From NCBI RefSeq assembly GCF_042681825.1, contig NZ_JBHUGH010000011.1:1-64000 (forward strand): 64,000 bases of DNA, written 5' to 3'. Origin of the DNA: Halodurantibacterium flavum (lineage in GTDB: Bacteria > Pseudomonadota > Alphaproteobacteria > Rhodobacterales > Rhodobacteraceae). Positions 44,844 to 53,052 of this stretch are shown here, piece by piece. The notes beneath the pieces are model-generated. The model was not told where the DNA came from, did not search any database, and was given only the letters and a program-made list of their open reading frames with translations. The first letter of the stretch is position 1. Each line of letters opens with the position of its first letter. Both the position numbers and the translations under genes were made by a program.

Positions 44844-45461
44844 ATGTCCTGGACTGACGAGCGTGTCGAGACGCTCAAGAAGATGTGGCAGGAAGGCCAG
44901 AGCGCCAGCCAGATCGCAAAGGAACTGGGCGGGGTGACCCGTAATGCCGTGATCGGCAAGGTGCACCGGCTTGGCCTGTCAAACCGCGTCAGCGGTGGGC
45001 GACCCGAAGACGAGGCGCCGGAACCCGTCGCCGCTTCCCCGGCGCCGGAACCGGCACCCGCGGCCAAGGGTGCGGCGCCCCGTCCGGCGGCGGCCCCCCG
45101 CCCCGATCCGGTCGCGGAACCTGCCGCGGCCGTTCGCGAAGAACCGCGCCCTGCGCCCGCCGCCCAGCCCCTGCCGCCGCGCCGCATGGTGGTTCCGGCG
45201 GGCCAGCCCCTGCCGCCGCAGCCCTCCGCGAATGAAATCAGTCCCGAGGCGTTGGCCTCGGTGCGAGAGGTGGAAAAGAAGGCGCGCAAGCTGACGCTGA
45301 TGGAACTGACCGAACGGACCTGCAAATGGCCGATCGGCGACCCGGCGACCGATGATTTCTGGTTCTGCGGGCTGCCCAGCCTTCCGGGCAAGCCCTATTG
45401 CGACGCCCATGTCGGGGTGGCGTTTCAGCCCATGTCGTCGCGCCGCGACCGGCGCCGCTGA
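44844..45461 (+). CDS. gcrA: Cell-cycle regulator GcrA
   Basis: A 205-residue protein. The N-terminal HTH (MSWTDERVETLKKMWQEGQS...GGVTRNAVIGKVHRLGLS) and the C-terminal cysteine-bearing sigma-contact region (TCKWPIGDP...FCGLPSLPGKPYCDAH) are diagnostic; a Pro/Ala linker lies between about 55 and 125. GcrA binds sigma-70 domain 2 and activates promoters with methylated GANTC sites. GGAGG site before the ATG. Restricted to alphaproteobacteria. Confidence 0.95.
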   Translation: MSWTDERVETLKKMWQEGQSASQIAKELGGVTRNAVIGKVHRLGLSNRVSGGRPEDEAPEPVAASPAPEPAPAAKGAAPRPAAAPRPDPVAEPAAAVREEPRPAPAAQPLPPRRMVVPAGQPLPPQPSANEISPEALASVREVEKKARKLTLMELTERTCKWPIGDPATDDFWFCGLPSLPGKPYCDAHVGVAFQPMSSRRDRRR

Positions 45462-45478
45462 ACGCGCCATAAGGTGAC

Positions 45479-45505
45479 AAAGGCCCGGCCCGCGCCGGGC
45501 CTTTT
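45479..45505. terminator. Bidirectional intrinsic terminator between gcrA and the AsmA gene
   Basis: AAAGGCCCGGC (45479-45489) and GCCGGGCCTTT (45494-45504), 11 pairs with a CCGC loop and T bases at both ends in the right orientation. It serves both convergent genes and touches the AsmA stop codon. Confidence 0.85.
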
Positions 45506-47481
45506 CAGTTGCGACCCAGAAGCCGTTCGAGCCCGCGCCCGAGCTCGCGTTCGATGATTTCGCGGCCCTCTTCCTCCAGCCGGCGGCGCGCGGCATCTTC
45601 AAGCCGTTCGCCTTCCTGCTGTTCCACGCCCAGCCGTTCCAGCGCGCGGCGCGCTTCCGCCTCGGCCTGCTGTTCCAGCGCCCGCCGGTCGATCTGTTCC
45701 TCCAGGATGCCCTGAAGATCGAGCCGGACCGAAGGATCGGCCCACGGCCCCGTCACGATCACCGGGACGCGCAACCCGCCGCTGCCATCGGCGCCCGTCA
45801 GGGCGGTCGGCAAAAGCCGGTAGTCGAGCGTCCGGGCGCCCAGATCGACCTGTCCCTGCCCGGTGGCGCGCAGCAGCGGCGCGCTGAACAGAAGGTCGTC
45901 GTTGCGCATGATGCCCCCCTGCATCGTGAAGCTGCCGGAAATGCCGTCAAAGATCGTCTGTGCGCCTTCGCCGACATAGCTCGCGTCGAGCCGCCGCAAC
46001 ATCCCCACAAGGTCGAGCCCCTGAATGGCGCCCTGACCAAGGCTGATGCGACCCTCACCCGACAGGCTGCGCATGATCGCCGCGACCGAGTTTCCGGACC
46101 CCAGAAAGCGAACCTGCCCCGAGGCGTCCGCGATCAGCCGGTCCTGCCCCGCAAGCCAGCGCAGAAGCGGCTGCATCCCGATATCGTCCGCGCGCAGGTT
46201 GCCGCCGACCGAAAGGCCGCCCCGCGCATTGATGACGAATTCACCACTGACACGCCCGTCAAACGGCCGCAGGTCACGCAGGTCGAAGACCGCGCGCCCG
46301 GCGTCGAGGCGCATCAGGATGTCGGTCGGGCCCAGTTGCAGACCCGCCGCCTCGATCCGGTTCGCCGCAAGGGCGATTTCGGCATCAACGAGGTGAAGTG
46401 CGCTGAAATCAAGCGGATCGGTCGACCAGCCGGTCGCAGCCGGGGTGGTGGCGCCAGAGGTTCCGCCGGATGTTCCGCCCGCGGACGGCCCCGCCGCTTG
46501 CGGCAGCCGCAGGTCATCGGCGTTGATCCGTGCCGTGATCCGCGGACGCTCGGGCCCCGGGCGCATATCTGCCGAGAGCCGCATCTGCGTCCCGCCCAAC
46601 CGGAGATCGCCGTTTCGCAGATGAAGGCTGCCCTCGGGCGTATAGGACAGATCGCCCGCAATCATCGACGCACCGTCAACCGGCAGGGATGCACCCAACA
46701 GGGGCACCAGCGCCCGGGCGTTTTCGGCGCGCAGCTCGGTCCGGCCCTCGGCGGCAAGCGGCGCGTAGCCCGCGCGGCCGTTGAACGTGACCGAGGCCGC
46801 ACCATATCGTGCCTGCAAGGATAGTGGCGCAACCGCCCCGGTCAGGGCCGCATCGGGATCGCCGATCCGCGCCTCGAAGATCGCAGGCTGGCCCTGATGC
46901 AGGGCAGAACCCCGGAGGTTCACTGTCTCGGCGCCCCGCTCCAGTTCCAGATCGAGCGCGCTGACCGTCTGTTTCTCACCCGTCCCATGGTCGATATAGG
47001 TGATCTCTCCGTCCTGCAGGGTGATCCGTGGCAGAGCCGTCGGGGTGCGGGACGTTTCGGGGGCGGGTGTGCTCCGTGCGGCTGACGGCGTGTCGGCCGA
47101 CTCCAGCTGCCAGTTGACGCGCCCGTCGCGGGCACGCTCCAGCAGCAGGCGCGGTTCCACCAGCACGAGATCCCGGATTTCCACCCGACCGGACAAGAGC
47201 GCGGCAGGCTCTATCCCGACCTCCAGCCTTTCCGCCCGCAAAAGCGGCGTGTCAGCGGCCCAAGGGGCATTCCCGACCTCGACCCCTTCGACCCTGACGC
47301 CCATGACGGGCCAGAGGCTGGGGCGAAGATCGCCCGTGATGATGAGGGTGCGGCCCGTCGCGGCCTCGAACCGTGCCGCGGCCACGGCGGCCACGCGGTC
47401 GGCGGGCATCAGGATGATGACCAGAAAGGCCGCAATGCCAAGCGCGAACAGGGCAAGGATGAACCGGAACAGAATACGCAT
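45505..47481 (-). CDS. AsmA-family protein
   Basis: A 658-residue bridge-like lipid-transfer family protein: an N-terminal membrane anchor (about 3-25, FRFILALFALGIAAFLVIIL) and a long beta-rich periplasmic part with AsmA features (DIRDLVLVEPRLLLERARDGRVNW; a late MRNDDLLFSAPLLRATGQGQVDL block). AsmA-like proteins help lipid traffic and outer-membrane assembly. A charged helical tail (about 600-658) is a variation. ATG at 47481. Confidence 0.87.
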   Translation of the reverse strand: MRILFRFILALFALGIAAFLVIILMPADRVAAVAAARFEAATGRTLIITGDLRPSLWPVMGVRVEGVEVGNAPWAADTPLLRAERLEVGIEPAALLSGRVEIRDLVLVEPRLLLERARDGRVNWQLESADTPSAARSTPAPETSRTPTALPRITLQDGEITYIDHGTGEKQTVSALDLELERGAETVNLRGSALHQGQPAIFEARIGDPDAALTGAVAPLSLQARYGAASVTFNGRAGYAPLAAEGRTELRAENARALVPLLGASLPVDGASMIAGDLSYTPEGSLHLRNGDLRLGGTQMRLSADMRPGPERPRITARINADDLRLPQAAGPSAGGTSGGTSGATTPAATGWSTDPLDFSALHLVDAEIALAANRIEAAGLQLGPTDILMRLDAGRAVFDLRDLRPFDGRVSGEFVINARGGLSVGGNLRADDIGMQPLLRWLAGQDRLIADASGQVRFLGSGNSVAAIMRSLSGEGRISLGQGAIQGLDLVGMLRRLDASYVGEGAQTIFDGISGSFTMQGGIMRNDDLLFSAPLLRATGQGQVDLGARTLDYRLLPTALTGADGSGGLRVPVIVTGPWADPSVRLDLQGILEEQIDRRALEQQAEAEARRALERLGVEQQEGERLEDAARRRLEEEGREIIERELGRGLERLLGRN

Positions 47482-47603
47482 GGGCCCCCGCAGGATCTTG
47501 CCGGCCCATTGTAGCAGGGCCGGCCCGAGAATACTTGCGGTAAGCGTCGTTCCGGTGGCAAGCCCCCTGACTTGGAGACCGGGGGTTTCCGCGCAAATCC
47601 CCG

Positions 47604-49016
47604 TCAGGCGGCCGGCGCGGGTTCCGGCACAAGCGTCGGGCGCTGCGGTTCGAGATGCGAAAGATAATCCGCACACCAATGGGTTACGTCATGAGACAAG
47701 AGCCGTTTCATCATGTGCTCCCACCGTTCCTTCCGCTCGGCCAGCGGCATGGAGAGGGCGCGGGCGATGGCACGCCCCGTCCCCTCGGCGTCATGGGGGT
47801 TGATGAGAAGTGCGGAGTCGAGTTCGCGCGCGGCCCCGGCAAAGCGCGACAGGACCAGCACGCCGGGATTGGCCGGGTCCTGTGCCGCCACGAATTCCTT
47901 GGCCACCAGGTTCATCCCGTCGCGCAGGGGGGTTACTAGGCCCACCTTCGCCATCCGGTAAAGGCCCGCAAGCAGCGGCCGGCGCAGCGATCGGTTGATA
48001 TAGCGCATCGGCACCCAGTCGAGCGAGCCGAGCGAGCCGTTCAGCCGCCCGGCAAGCGACGCGACATTTTCCTGCATCGCGGCGTATTCAGGCACCTCGG
48101 AACGCGACTTGGGCGTGACCTGCAGGTAGACCACCTTGTCCTGAAACTCGGGATTGCCCTTCAGAAAGGCCTCGTAGGCCGCGATCCGTTCGGGGATGCC
48201 CTTGGAATAGTCCAATCGGTCCACCCCGATCAGCAGGTCGCGCCCCTGCATCGAACGGGCCATCTCCCGGATGCGTCGGTCATGGGCGGCATCCTCGGCG
48301 AGTTCCGCGAATTCGGCCGTCTCCATGCCGATGGGGAAATCGGCTGCGATGAAACTGCGCCCATAGGCGCGGAACCGCCCGCCCCCGATGCGGTCGCCCG
48401 ACCCTTCGCGACGCAGGCAGGCGGCAAAATTGTCCACGTCATAATCGGTCTGGAACCCGACCACATCATAGGATGCCAGTCCACGCAGGATGGATTCGTA
48501 GACCGGAACCGAAAAGAACACATCCGCGGGCGGCCAAGGGATATGCAGGAAGAACCCGATCCGGTTCTGGACCCCGCGGCGGCGCAGCTCCTCGGCAAGG
48601 GGGATCAGGTGATAGTCATGGACCCAGATCACGTCATCGGGCCGCAGCAACGGGACCAGCCGGTCGGCGAAAAGCCGGTTTACCCGGAAATACCCGGCCA
48701 TTTCGCGGCGCGCGTATTCCGCAAGGTCAATACGGCAATGGCAGATGGGCCAGAGAACCCGGTTCGCGAACCCGTTGTAATATTCGGCGACGTCGCGATC
48801 GGTAAGATCGGTCAGCGCATACTGGATTGCGCCGTTGTTCATGATGCTCAGCGGTCCCGGCTCTGCCTCGCCGGTAGATTTGCCGGACCAACCCATCCAG
48901 ATGCCGCCACGCTCTTTCAGGGCGGCGTGAAGGGCGACCGCAAGACCACCTGCCGGTGGATTGCCTGCCTTGTCCGGAACGGGGACTCGGTTTGAAACGA
49001 CCACCAGGCGGCTCAT
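47604..49016 (-). CDS. otsA: Trehalose-6-phosphate synthase OtsA
   Basis: A 470-residue GT20 glycosyltransferase joining UDP-glucose and glucose-6-phosphate. Recognisable are MSRLVVVSNRVPVP, WVHDYHLIPLAEELR, GVDRLDYSKGIPERI (substrate/donor site) and DGMNLVAKEF. GGAGG upstream of ATG at 49016. Follows otsB by 41 bases as one osmoprotection operon. Confidence 0.96.
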   Translation of the reverse strand: MSRLVVVSNRVPVPDKAGNPPAGGLAVALHAALKERGGIWMGWSGKSTGEAEPGPLSIMNNGAIQYALTDLTDRDVAEYYNGFANRVLWPICHCRIDLAEYARREMAGYFRVNRLFADRLVPLLRPDDVIWVHDYHLIPLAEELRRRGVQNRIGFFLHIPWPPADVFFSVPVYESILRGLASYDVVGFQTDYDVDNFAACLRREGSGDRIGGGRFRAYGRSFIAADFPIGMETAEFAELAEDAAHDRRIREMARSMQGRDLLIGVDRLDYSKGIPERIAAYEAFLKGNPEFQDKVVYLQVTPKSRSEVPEYAAMQENVASLAGRLNGSLGSLDWVPMRYINRSLRRPLLAGLYRMAKVGLVTPLRDGMNLVAKEFVAAQDPANPGVLVLSRFAGAARELDSALLINPHDAEGTGRAIARALSMPLAERKERWEHMMKRLLSHDVTHWCADYLSHLEPQRPTLVPEPAPAA

Positions 49017-49057
49017 GTCTCAGGCCTCCGGTCGTCGGATGATGCGGGCAAGGCGGG

Positions 49058-49840
49058 TCATGATGCGATCTCCTCCAGTATCTGCCGGAGCCGTTCCGGT
49101 GAGCGCAGCGTTGCCTGCGCGGAGGAGGGTTGTTCCTGTTCGGTAATGCGGATCGAGACCCCGCCCAGCCCGTTTGCCACGGCAAACATCGCCTCGTCGG
49201 TCACGTCGTCGCCGATGGTCAGGGGTCTGCGTCCCGTGAAGGGGCTGCTGTCCAGAAAAGCCCGGATTGCACGTCCCTTGTCCTTTGATGCAGGCCGAAG
49301 TTCCACGACCATCTTACCGTGCAGAAGCTCCCACCCTTGTCCGATACGGTCCAGCTGCTTTTCCATCAACGCGGCGACCGTGGCGGCGGTTCCCGGCGCC
49401 TGCCGATAATGAAGGGCAAGCGCGCCGCCTTTATCCTCATAAAGCACGCCGGGAAGGTCCGTGGGCACGGCCGCCAGATCGGCGCGCACGTCGTCCAGCG
49501 CGGGCGGGTTGTCAGAAGGTGTAAAGACGCCGTCGGCACCGCGCCGTTCCGCGCCATGAAGCCCCGCGACCGCGAAACGGGCCGGGTCGAAAAGCTGGTC
49601 GACAAAGGCGACCTGCCGGCCCGTCACCAGCGCCAGCGCCCCGCCCATTCGGGTGCGCAACCGTTCGAGCGTGTCGATCAGGCCGGGCGGCACGCGCACA
49701 TCCTCTGGCCGTTCGGCCAGATCCAGAAGCGTGCCGTCGATGTCGAGGAAAAGCGCCCAGTCGCCGGGCGCATCGGCCAGCGCGGCAAGCAAGGGCTCGC
49801 CATCCGCGCGGGGAATGGAGGTGGGGGTTTTGACTGTCAT
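49058..49840 (-). CDS. otsB: Trehalose-6-phosphate phosphatase OtsB
   Basis: A 260-residue HAD phosphatase that dephosphorylates trehalose-6-phosphate. HAD motif I is DIDGTLL with nucleophile Asp, and motif IV is GDDVTDEAMF. It is the first gene of the otsB-otsA operon. No obvious stress promoter could be picked out upstream of 49840. Confidence 0.94.
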   Translation of the reverse strand: MTVKTPTSIPRADGEPLLAALADAPGDWALFLDIDGTLLDLAERPEDVRVPPGLIDTLERLRTRMGGALALVTGRQVAFVDQLFDPARFAVAGLHGAERRGADGVFTPSDNPPALDDVRADLAAVPTDLPGVLYEDKGGALALHYRQAPGTAATVAALMEKQLDRIGQGWELLHGKMVVELRPASKDKGRAIRAFLDSSPFTGRRPLTIGDDVTDEAMFAVANGLGGVSIRITEQEQPSSAQATLRSPERLRQILEEIAS

Positions 49841-49940
49841 GCAGGGGAGGGTAGGCAGAAGGCGCTGCCGCTCAACCCCCGGCGGAGAAATTTATCGGTG
49901 GGGAAATTTATCCGGCCCGACAAACAAGACAGCCGGCAAA

Positions 49941-49973
49941 TAAAAAAACCCGGCAGCCCTGCGGCGCCGGGTT
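49941..49973 (-). terminator. Intrinsic terminator of rplY
   Basis: AACCCGGC (49947-49954) and GCCGGGTT (49966-49973) with an 11-base loop; on the minus strand the stem is followed by a run of seven T. It ends the rplY transcript before otsB. Confidence 0.9.
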
Positions 49974-49994
49974 CTCGGGATCATGTACCTGAAA

Positions 49995-50603
49995 TCAGGC
50001 TTCCGCAGCCTCTTCGGCGTCGGCCGACCGCAGACCCGAAGGCGCCGCGATGTTCGCGATGACGAAGTTCCGCTCGATCGTGGGCTTTGCGCCTTCCGGC
50101 AGGGCCACATCGCTGATGTGGATCACGTCGCCGATGTTGCGGCCCGACAGGTCCACCGTGATGTGATCCGGGATGTCACCGGCGGTCACTTCCAGTTCGA
50201 CCTCGGCGCGCACGGTCACGAGCGTGCCGCCACGCTTCAGCCCGGGGGCCGCTTCGTGGTTGATGAACTCGACCGGAATGAACAGGTTGATCCGGCTCGT
50301 GCGGCGCAGGCGCATCAGGTCGAGATGCGTCGGCAGGTCCTTGACGACATCGCGCTGCACGTTGCGGCAGATGACGCGCACGTCTTCCTGACCTTCGACC
50401 TTCAGGTTGAAGAGGGTCGAAAGGAAGCGGCCTGCCTTGAGGCGCTTCAGAAGAGCGTTGTAGTTGATGTTGATGGGAAGCGGATCGACGCCGCCACCAT
50501 AAACGATACCGGGTACGTTGCCCTCACGACGAGCTTGACGAGCGGCCCCCTTGCCTGTCCCCGTCCGTACCTCGGCGTGAAGATCAGGGATCTCACCAGC
50601 CAT
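49995..50603 (-). CDS. rplY: Ribosomal protein bL25 (CTC/general stress form)
   Basis: A 202-residue two-domain L25: the 5S-rRNA-binding domain (1-95, with EVRTGTGKGAARQARREG and VYGGG) and a C-terminal TL5/CTC beta domain (95-190). The Ala/Glu tail is usual. ATG at 50603 has AGGAGA eight bases upstream. Promoter and leader hairpin are listed separately. Confidence 0.95.
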   Translation of the reverse strand: MAGEIPDLHAEVRTGTGKGAARQARREGNVPGIVYGGGVDPLPININYNALLKRLKAGRFLSTLFNLKVEGQEDVRVICRNVQRDVVKDLPTHLDLMRLRRTSRINLFIPVEFINHEAAPGLKRGGTLVTVRAEVELEVTAGDIPDHITVDLSGRNIGDVIHISDVALPEGAKPTIERNFVIANIAAPSGLRSADAEEAAEA

Positions 50604-50623
50604 AGAGGTTCTCCTAGAATGAG

Positions 50624-50652
50624 GCGGGCATCCTCCAAGGGTGCATGCCCGC
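50624..50652 (-). promoter_or_regulatory. Stem-loop in the rplY mRNA leader
   Basis: GCGGGCAT (50624-50631) and ATGCCCGC (50645-50652), eight perfect pairs and a 13-base loop, lie in the 5' leader just ahead of the ribosome-binding site. A role in translational or stability control is possible. Confidence 0.5.
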
Positions 50653-50663
50653 GTGAGCCTGCG

Positions 50664-50692
50664 CCTATAGGGCAGATTCGCCGCGCTGTGAA
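50664..50692 (-). promoter_or_regulatory. Sigma-70-type promoter of rplY
   Basis: On the minus strand TTCACA (50687-50692), a 17-base spacer and TATAGG (50664-50669) face rplY. Nothing else gene-like is visible between rplY and argD. Confidence 0.6.
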
Positions 50693-50932
50693 GCGGAAAA
50701 GCGGCCCGGCCCATATCCGTGCTGGACATGCGGCGCCGGGGGCGCTAAGGGCGCAGCATGATCAACAGCGCCCCCCATATCCTGACGCTGCGACGCCGAC
50801 GCCCTGTCTGACGTCTGATCCCGCGCGCCTGCGCATTTCCTGCATCTTTCCGAAATCATGACGCCGATTGGGTGCGTTGACTTGGCCCTGTGCCTTTGGC
50901 ACGTCTTGTGGCCTGACAAAAGGATGTTTCAC

Positions 50933-52111
50933 ATGATCCCCTCCGTTCTGCCGACCTATAACCGTGCGCCGCTCACCTTTGTCAAAGGTGAGGGAAGCTG
51001 GCTGATCGCAGAGGACGGGCGCCGATACCTGGATCTGGCGGCGGGGATCGCGGTGAATGCCCTGGGCCACGCCCATCCCGCGCTTGTGCAGACGCTGACC
51101 GAACAGGCCGGGCGGGTCTGGCATGTGTCGAACCTTTACCAGATCCCGCAGCAGCAGGCGCTGGCCGACGCGCTGGTGGAAAAGACCTTTGCCGATACGG
51201 TCTTCGTGACCAACTCGGGCACCGAGGCGGCCGAACTGGCGATCAAGATGGCCCGCAAGTTCTGGTATGAGCAGGGCGCGCCCGAACGGGTCGAGATAAT
51301 CACCTTTCAGGGGGCGTTCCACGGCCGGTCCAGCGGCGCGATCGCCGCTGCCGGGTCGGAAAAGATGACCAAGGGCTTTGGCCCGCTGCTGCCGGGCTTC
51401 GTTCATCTGCCCTTTGGCGATCTGGAGGCGGTCAAGGCCGCGCTGAACGACCGGACCGCCGCGATCATGGTCGAACCCATTCAGGGCGAAGGCGGCATCC
51501 GTGCGCTGGACGATGCCTTCCTGCGCGGTCTGCGGGACCTGTGCGATACGACCGGAACGCTGCTGATCCTGGATGAGGTGCAGTGCGGCATGGGGCGGAC
51601 CGGGCGGCTCTTTGCCCATGAATGGGCCGGGATCACGCCGGATATCATGATGGTGGCCAAGGGCATCGGCGGTGGTTTCCCGCTGGGCGCCGTCCTCGCG
51701 ACCGAACGGGCCGCGGGCGGCATGGTCGCGGGCAGCCACGGCTCGACCTATGGCGGCAACCCGCTGGCCTGCGCCGTCGGAACCAAGGTGATGGAGATCA
51801 TCGCCGATGACGCCTTCCTCGCCGAGGTGCGGCGCAAGGGCGCGCTGTTCCGCCAGCGGCTGGAGGGGTTGGTCGCCGCCCATCCCGAGGTGTTCGAGGA
51901 GGTGCGTGGCACCGGGCTTATCCTCGGGCTCAAGTGCCGGGTCACCAATACCGATGTCGTGCAGGCCGGCTATGGCGCCGAGGTGCTGACCGTTCCGGCG
52001 GCCGACAACGTCATCCGACTTCTGCCTGCCCTGACCATCAGCGACGAAGAGATTGCCGAGGCGGTGGCCCGGCTGGATCGTGCCGCATCGGCGGTGGAGG
52101 CAGCGGCCTGA
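50933..52111 (+). CDS. argD: Acetylornithine aminotransferase
   Basis: A 392-residue class III PLP aminotransferase (arginine and possibly lysine synthesis). Features: NSGTEAAELAIKMAR, the PLP-site DEVQCGMGRTG and the Schiff-base Lys in VAKGIGGGFPLGA. ATG at 50933 has AAGGA eight to nine bases before it; an ATG three codons earlier abuts that site. argF begins one base after the stop, so the pair is an operon. Confidence 0.95.
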   Translation: MIPSVLPTYNRAPLTFVKGEGSWLIAEDGRRYLDLAAGIAVNALGHAHPALVQTLTEQAGRVWHVSNLYQIPQQQALADALVEKTFADTVFVTNSGTEAAELAIKMARKFWYEQGAPERVEIITFQGAFHGRSSGAIAAAGSEKMTKGFGPLLPGFVHLPFGDLEAVKAALNDRTAAIMVEPIQGEGGIRALDDAFLRGLRDLCDTTGTLLILDEVQCGMGRTGRLFAHEWAGITPDIMMVAKGIGGGFPLGAVLATERAAGGMVAGSHGSTYGGNPLACAVGTKVMEIIADDAFLAEVRRKGALFRQRLEGLVAAHPEVFEEVRGTGLILGLKCRVTNTDVVQAGYGAEVLTVPAADNVIRLLPALTISDEEIAEAVARLDRAASAVEAAA

Positions 52112-52112
52112 C

Positions 52113-53039
52113 ATGAAGCACTTTCTGGATATCCACAAGACGTCGAAATCCGACCTTCGCCAGATGCTCGATCAGGCAGCGGCGATGAAGGCGGCGCGCA
52201 ACGGCCATCCCAAAGGCACCAAAGATGCGGATCAGCCGCTGGCGGGGCGTATGGTCGCGCTGATCTTCGAAAAACCCTCGACCCGGACGCGGGTGTCGTT
52301 CGACGTCGGCGTCCGTCAGATGGGCGGCGAGACGATGGTGCTTTCGGGCAAGGAGATGCAGCTCGGCCACGGCGAAACCATCGCCGACACGGCGCGGGTG
52401 CTGTCGCGCTATGTCGACATGATCATGATCCGCACGTTCGAGGAGGCCGTCCTGCTCGAGATGGCCGAATATGCCACTGTGCCGGTCATCAACGGGCTCA
52501 CCAACCGCACCCATCCGTGCCAGATCATGGCCGATGTGCTGACCTATGAGGAGCATCGCGGTCCGATCGCCGGGCGCAAGGTGGTCTGGTCGGGCGATGG
52601 CAACAACGTCTGCGCGTCCTTCATCCATGCGGCGGGGCAACTGGGGTTCGACTTTACCTTCACCGGCCCGCCCACCCTTGACCCCGAGGCCGAGTTCATC
52701 GACCTCGCCCGCGCCCAGGGCGTGCGGGTGGAGGTGGAGCGTGACCCGATGAAGGCGGTCGAGGGCGCCGATCTGGTGGTCACCGATACCTGGGTGTCGA
52801 TGCATGACAGCCAGTCCACCCGGGAACGCCGCCACAACCAGTTGCGCGGCTATCAGGTGAACGAGGCGCTGATGGCGCTCGCCAAGCCCGATGCGCTCTT
52901 CATGCACTGCCTGCCCGCCCATCGCGAGGATGAGGCGACGAGCGCCGTCATGGACGGCCCCAACTCGGTCATCTTTGACGAGGCGGAAAACCGGCTTCAT
53001 GCGCAAAAGGCGATCATGCGCTGGTGCCTCGGCGTCTGA
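52113..53039 (+). CDS. argF: Ornithine carbamoyltransferase
   Basis: A 308-residue enzyme forming citrulline. Carbamoyl-phosphate motif EKPSTRTRVSF, the NRTHPCQIMAD segment, DTWVSM, and the ornithine-site HCLPAHR are present. Coupled to argD. Confidence 0.96.
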   Translation: MKHFLDIHKTSKSDLRQMLDQAAAMKAARNGHPKGTKDADQPLAGRMVALIFEKPSTRTRVSFDVGVRQMGGETMVLSGKEMQLGHGETIADTARVLSRYVDMIMIRTFEEAVLLEMAEYATVPVINGLTNRTHPCQIMADVLTYEEHRGPIAGRKVVWSGDGNNVCASFIHAAGQLGFDFTFTGPPTLDPEAEFIDLARAQGVRVEVERDPMKAVEGADLVVTDTWVSMHDSQSTRERRHNQLRGYQVNEALMALAKPDALFMHCLPAHREDEATSAVMDGPNSVIFDEAENRLHAQKAIMRWCLGV

Positions 53040-53052
53040 TTCCGACGTCTGA

